A stretch of 64,000 nucleotides of DNA from Atopsyche davidsoni. Its lineage: Eukaryota > Arthropoda > Insecta > Trichoptera > Hydrobiosidae. The notes beneath the pieces are model-generated. The model searched no databases, was not told where the DNA came from, and worked only from the letters and a program-made list of their open reading frames with translations. This document shows positions 59,224 through 64,000 of this stretch, piece by piece (position 1 is the first letter of the stretch; each line of letters starts with the position of its first letter). The position numbers and the translations under genes were made by a program. Location of the stretch: NCBI GenBank assembly GCA_022113835.1, contig JAILWY010000012.1, positions 2,294,001 to 2,358,000 of the forward strand. Direction: 5' to 3'.

Positions 59224-61757
59224 TCGCTCGCGCCACCTGACCGCTGGCTGGCGCTTCCTGGCCATAGAAACTGGACACCGAGAGCGTGGCTATTTGTAGT
59301 ACGGCCTATATATAAAATTTCTTTACGACGATACTAAAATACCATAGATTTTATACAATTAATTCAATTTAGATGGAATTGAAGCATACACGATAATCTA
59401 AACAAATAAAAATTAAATACGTAACAAATAACTGAACTCCCACTTTTAATTATTATTTATATAATTGACGTACTATACAATGATATTTGAACATTATTTT
59501 GTAATTATAATTTTATTTCAACTATCTGATGTCGCTTGAAATTAAAAACTTTCCAACAGAAACATAAATTTACCGAAAACAAAGAACTAACTCGGATGGC
59601 AGGAAATTTGTATTGTAGAAAAGGAAAAATATATATAATAAATACGAATTCCGTTCAGTTGACAATGTCACGTTTCTGAACAGACTGTGGATACTATAAC
59701 AAAGCTATCGCTGTTCTCCTTCTCGATATTAGTTTTTCGAGATTTATTCATTCACATTTTTAGCTTTTATAAAGAAAAGTAATAATTCAACATTTTAATA
59801 CATATATTATGTAGGTTTCTGTATTTGAATGAATAAATTTTTAAACGTTGATAAAAATATATCACGTAATAATACATCATCTTAACGGTAAATTTTAATA
59901 ATCAAAATGAAAAAAATGGTATGTGACTTCTAATTAAATATGAGCTTAATGTTTTTGTGATAACATTACAACTGTTTGTTTTTAAATTACTTTTACCTGC
60001 CCGAACAAGAACACCACATTTACTATTTAAGAAATACATATTGGAGAGTAGATCGCCAATTCCAGCCGTCCTGTATGAAGAGTGCGGCGGGTTATACGGG
60101 CGGAAAAGGGGAATATAAATTGAAGGATATCGAAGTGATTTCAGAGGGTGTCCCTGCAACAATAGCACCGGCCAGGAAGTCCATGGGTTTTAATTGTTTT
60201 TAAAGTGCATTGTTTGTGTTCTGGATTAATTAGATGTAAATTTGATACGTACTAAAGTTCCTTTTCAAGGTAAAAACATGGAAATGACGTAGATAAAAAT
60301 ATATTCATTGAATTTTATATAAACCTATGAAGTATATGTATTAATAGACCTTTCAATAATAACCTAATATGTTATCGTCAGATACATGAAACAATAAACA
60401 TTTTTAGTATTATCCTCTTCTAGATATATTTCTAGTTAAAGTATTTGTCAGTCGATATTTGACGCCAATTTTTTTTCTTCAAGTAGTATACAAATTTGTT
60501 TGTAACCATGCCAAGATATAGTAGTATTGATATAAACGAGCACAAAAACAATATTGAGTAAAAACTATGCAAGAAATATTTGGACAATTAATCAAGATGG
60601 CAACAAAAAAAACACAACGGAAGTAATCAATTATACGGCTTTTTTTGAGACTCCAAGTCTGAAGATCGCACTTTACTCTCTCCGCCATCAGTATTATTCT
60701 CTCGGTGGTGCCAGCGTGAAAAATAAAAAGGTCTCTTCTTGTCGCACTCGATGGCGGCAACACCGCGGGGGGAGAGGGGGGGGGGCTTTGTTCTTGTTAC
60801 GGTGCATGGAAAAAAAATCACACGTGGCCCCGAGTCAGGAGGACACCACCGGTGAGGTAAAAACGGGTTCACGGAGGTCGGCTGTGGGTGGCAAGAGGCG
60901 CTCGCAACGAACCGATCGATTAATTGCACGCAATATGTACAATGTACGAGTATTTACCCAACGATTAAATTATATATTTGTAATGATGAAACAGAACCAA
61001 AAAAATCTTTGAGAAAAATAGTGCATCTCTAACTAGAAAATTTCACGGTTGCATCCAGAGTATGCAGAGTATTTGGGAAGAATTATTTCTTGACAGCTAC
61101 AATAATACATAGTGAATTTGAATCTGCAATTTTCAAACAATTTGAAATACTTTTTTTTTAGTGTATGCCACTTGCTATGCCATGCTGTTTAAACATTTTT
61201 AAGTTAAGTGAACACATGAAATCAACCCAAAAATTAAAAAGCTGTTGTCGGCTGTTACTCAAACGGTGTTCATGTATGTACTAATATATCACTGGCGGAG
61301 TTGAACTCGCTTGTCTGCAATGCAAAATCACACCGTCAGAGAATTACTAAAGCATAACACAATCCCTCTGATAGCAATATAAAAATTGAATGTGTCACAA
61401 AGCTGAATATTCTTGACGTGCTTCGAGCATTGGCACAGAACTTACAATTGTTATTATACTATAATTTATAAAAATATAACTTTGGTATAAGTACATAGAC
61501 AAACAAACAAATAAACTGTTAAATTATAATTTAAAGCATACAAAAGTGTAATCATATTTAAGAGTAAAAGTTCATGCCAGCCGGCTGTTTTACTTTCTCG
61601 CGCTAATACAAACGAATTTTCGCTCGTTTTTATCACAGCAGAAAAACCCGAGAAAAAGTAACCGTTATAATCGTATAGAGTAAATAAAAGCCAAGGAAAA
61701 GATCTGCAAAATAACGAGTGCCGCGGGTGAGTGGTAAATCTCATTTAGTTCTCAGCA

Positions 61758-62098
61758 GTAGTGATGGGCTCGGCTTGCGATTCATGTGACCGACTCAGTA
61801 GGAAAGAATCATACGAATAATCGAATAATATTTATGCCATATAAGTAAAGTCTATCCCTAAAACTACTTTTCTACGAATCCGGAAAGATGTTCAGCTGCC
61901 ACAATGTACACCGTAATCGAGTAATTATTAAAGTAAACACTTTTTTGATTTTTTTTTAAAATGTTTATTACACATTTATCTCCGATAATGAAATATTAAA
62001 ATACTCCTTTCGATCACACATTCGTACATTCGAGACGATAGCTTGCTACGAATAGCCGAGTTTTTCGATAGTGCGTGCCCGACTGAGGCCATCACTAC
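61758..62098. mobile_element. hAT-type MITE (341 bp)
   Basis: The ends GTAGTGATGGGCTCGGC and GACTGAGGCCATCACTAC are inverted repeats of the TAGTGATGG type common in insect hAT elements. No target duplication is visible, so one edge may be eroded. The interior has several CGAATAAT-like motifs and no coding capacity. Confidence 0.6.
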
Positions 62099-63059
62099 CC
62101 GGCGGCACTCACAAGGCGGGGGACGCCGAAAAAGTTGCTTTTACGACGAAACTTTAATTAGACAGAACACTGTGTAGGAATGTTCCTTCTACTTTTTACG
62201 CACTTTGGCCACTAACTTCTTGCCAACATTTTTGTAATTATTTATGAAATAATTTATAGCGACAAGCGCAAGAATTATCGCAGAGAATCGGCCGAGCGGG
62301 AACGGCGTAGGCTTAACTGCCCATAGACTATGGATTTTTAATTATATTTAACGGTTCAGCTTCGAAATGATGCCAAATTACTTTTAACATTGACGCATGC
62401 TTACTTACAATAAAACAAATATATGGCGTGTGTGAAGATCGATCCTACTTATCATTATCGTAGGTTTTACGGGTCATGATGTGCCGTTTTTTTTTTTTTT
62501 TGACAGTTAAGGTTTGAAATTATGCCATTTACATTATCACTTCGTAACTTGCAATTTACAATAATTAAAAAAATGGGAAATCCCGCGACCTATTGTAAAA
62601 TCGTTTTATTTGAAGCAGTGCCATCGTAAGTGCCATCGTAAATCAAGTTTAATTATTTTCTATTTATCACAATCATTTCAAATACGACCTCTTTATTATT
62701 TTAAATAAAAATAGGCAAAAGTATGAACTGAATTTATTTAATGAATTGACCAAATACAAAACAAAAAAATAACAATAAATTTCAGGTATTTAAAATGAAG
62801 TTTCAGACGGCACATTGACTTATACGACGTCGCGTATTTGTTAGCAAAAGAAGCAGTAAAAATATTATGTTAAAATGTATGTTTACAAATTGTAATGAAT
62901 GTATTCATATATATTAGTGGGCTGTTCTCAGCGATTACAATGTAAAAAAAAAAAAAAAAAAACAGTGGCGCCGAAACAAAAGTTCTTAGCACATCTGACA
63001 CTTAATTATATTAATGATTTGCATTAATAACTCGCACATAAAATATGCGGAAGATTATG

Positions 63060-63320
63060 AAGCCATAAAAATAATGGCGATTTTCCTGCGCCCGGCCGTT
63101 AGCGTTTGACGCGCGCAAAAAGTGCGCCATTAACGGGCCAGATTAATCCTGAGATTATCTTTTAACTGCCATCACAACATCCGAAATGCTCCGCGGTGTA
63201 GTTGAACGCCCCGGTTCGTGAATCGGCCGGGCGGGTCTCCGTCATGCTGTAAAAATTTACGTTGGCGGGCATGTGAGAAGCGTGCGCTCGTGGCTCACCG
63301 CCCGCAATCTACCGGCGCCA
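63060..63320. promoter_or_regulatory. GC-rich island with homeodomain-type motifs
   Basis: It includes CCATAAAAATAATGG, CGCCATTAACGGG and GATTAATCC, the last a K50 (Otx/Bicoid-type) TAATCC site. Located in the presumed large GCK-III intron. Function is inference. Confidence 0.25.
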
Positions 63321-64000
63321 ATTCACAGAATTCGCCGTCTGCAAACAGAGCGACCCATGTCCTTTCTGCTTATGAAACTTCAAATCCACTGTCGAAATTG
63401 AATCATTCTCTTACTGGCGAGGCATTATGCTACAGTTTTATCTCCCACTAGATTCTTCACTCGACGAGCTATGATACTGTTATACGAACCCAACACGTAT
63501 CATCAATTATAAATAAATGATGAGACAATAACCGATAGTGAAGTTTTAATATTTACTAAATGCGTCATTGGTTACATGTTTTTCTACGAGTTACATGAAA
63601 ACGTAGAGATAATAAAATGTATTTCATTCGAAATAGCATTTTTTCTGTTTTATCGGTGAATTTCGGGCGGTGAGCCTCGAGAAGTCCTCGCTTCAAATCA
63701 ATGGCCGCATTTTCGCATGGACACCTGTCAAGGTGGAGCATTTGGACATCGCGGAGATGCCCGATCGAGCTCCGGCGCCGGGTCAGCGGGGACCGCAAAG
63801 GTGAGAAGGCGGGCTATTAACGCAATTAGCTACTTTTAGTAATGCTTGCGATAATGGATTTGGAAAATACCAATAAAAACTGCGATCGGAGCGCCGAGAC
63901 AGCGAGCACTACCCACGCCGGTGTCGCGGAGTGATATCTAGACTAATAAAAGAATCAATAAAAACTAAGTTGAGTGTATAAATGAGATTTTAGACTATTT

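Larger units (their letters stand above)
43387..64000. other. Probable GCK-III intron longer than 20.6 kb
   Basis: The next upstream exon should encode the kinase N-lobe (Gly loop, VAIK, αC). I searched the minus strand by eye for these and found none. No other gene is recognised on either strand; the longest open frames are in GC islands or low-complexity DNA and have no family resemblance. The stretch holds GC-rich islands near 43.9, 44.7, 46.75, 47.6-47.95, 48.5-48.7, 50.3-50.6, 54.9-55.1, 56.1-56.35, 60.7-60.9 and 63.1-63.3 kb. Confidence 0.55.

Noticed and set aside
60554..61012. 152-codon open frame on the plus strand
   Set aside because: Low-complexity and basic, crosses a GC-rich island, overlaps an opposite open frame and has no family resemblance or gene context.
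61288..61350. tRNA-like segment with GAGTTCAACTCC
   Set aside because: Only a B-box-like string; no A box or stems.
1..64000. CRISPR arrays, operons, rRNA or prokaryotic signals
   Set aside because: None present; gene structure is spliced and eukaryotic throughout.

Overview
The window is insect nuclear DNA: strongly AT-rich, with GC-rich coding exons and short GC islands, spliced genes, and many degenerate transposons. Gene content (an arthropod Wnt10, the photoreceptor kinase-myosin NINAC, a tramtrack-type BTB zinc-finger protein and a GCK-III Ste20 kinase) makes it an insect. I cannot fix the order from sequence alone.

Layout. 1-16.9 kb (+): the last three coding exons of Wnt10 (7661-7977, 15429-15653, 16598-16876). 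Earlier exons are not visible. The flank and introns hold a gypsy-type remnant, several non-autonomous hAT elements, a piggyBac fragment, a pogo-like MITE and short dispersed repeats. 16.9-23.3 kb: an intergenic region with a long hairpin, a broken hAT transposase end and a SPIN-like hAT MITE. 23.3-30.1 kb (+): a complete ninaC gene whose 16 coding exons join in frame to 1571 codons plus stop. 33.1-35.2 kb (-): a five-exon BTB gene of 430 codons; its last exon supplies a second C2H2 finger and is only seen by splicing. 39.5-43.4 kb (-): the last eight coding exons of a GCK-III kinase (MST3/MST4/STK25 type). Its ATP-binding lobe is not in the window, so 43.4-64 kb is probably one intron of more than 20.6 kb. 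That stretch has no convincing exon, but it holds GC islands, MITEs, a tRNA-derived SINE and a ten-unit tandem array of CACCT boxes.

The genes do not form an operon-like unit. Wnt10 is a secreted signalling ligand, ninaC acts in photoreceptor rhabdomeres, the BTB protein is a likely transcription factor, and GCK-III works in the cytoplasm with STRIPAK/CCM3-type partners. The notable relation is positional: Wnt10 directly followed by ninaC matches what I recall of the Drosophila 27F-28A region, at the end of the Wnt9-wg-Wnt6-Wnt10 cluster.

I found no clear case of an entirely new biological system. The most interesting items are the hidden BTB terminal exon, the Arg/Glu/Asp-repeat exon in GCK-III, the CACCT array, the long hairpin beside Wnt10, two hAT insertions with exact 8-bp target duplications in the introns of two genes, and unclassified repeats clustered around Wnt10.
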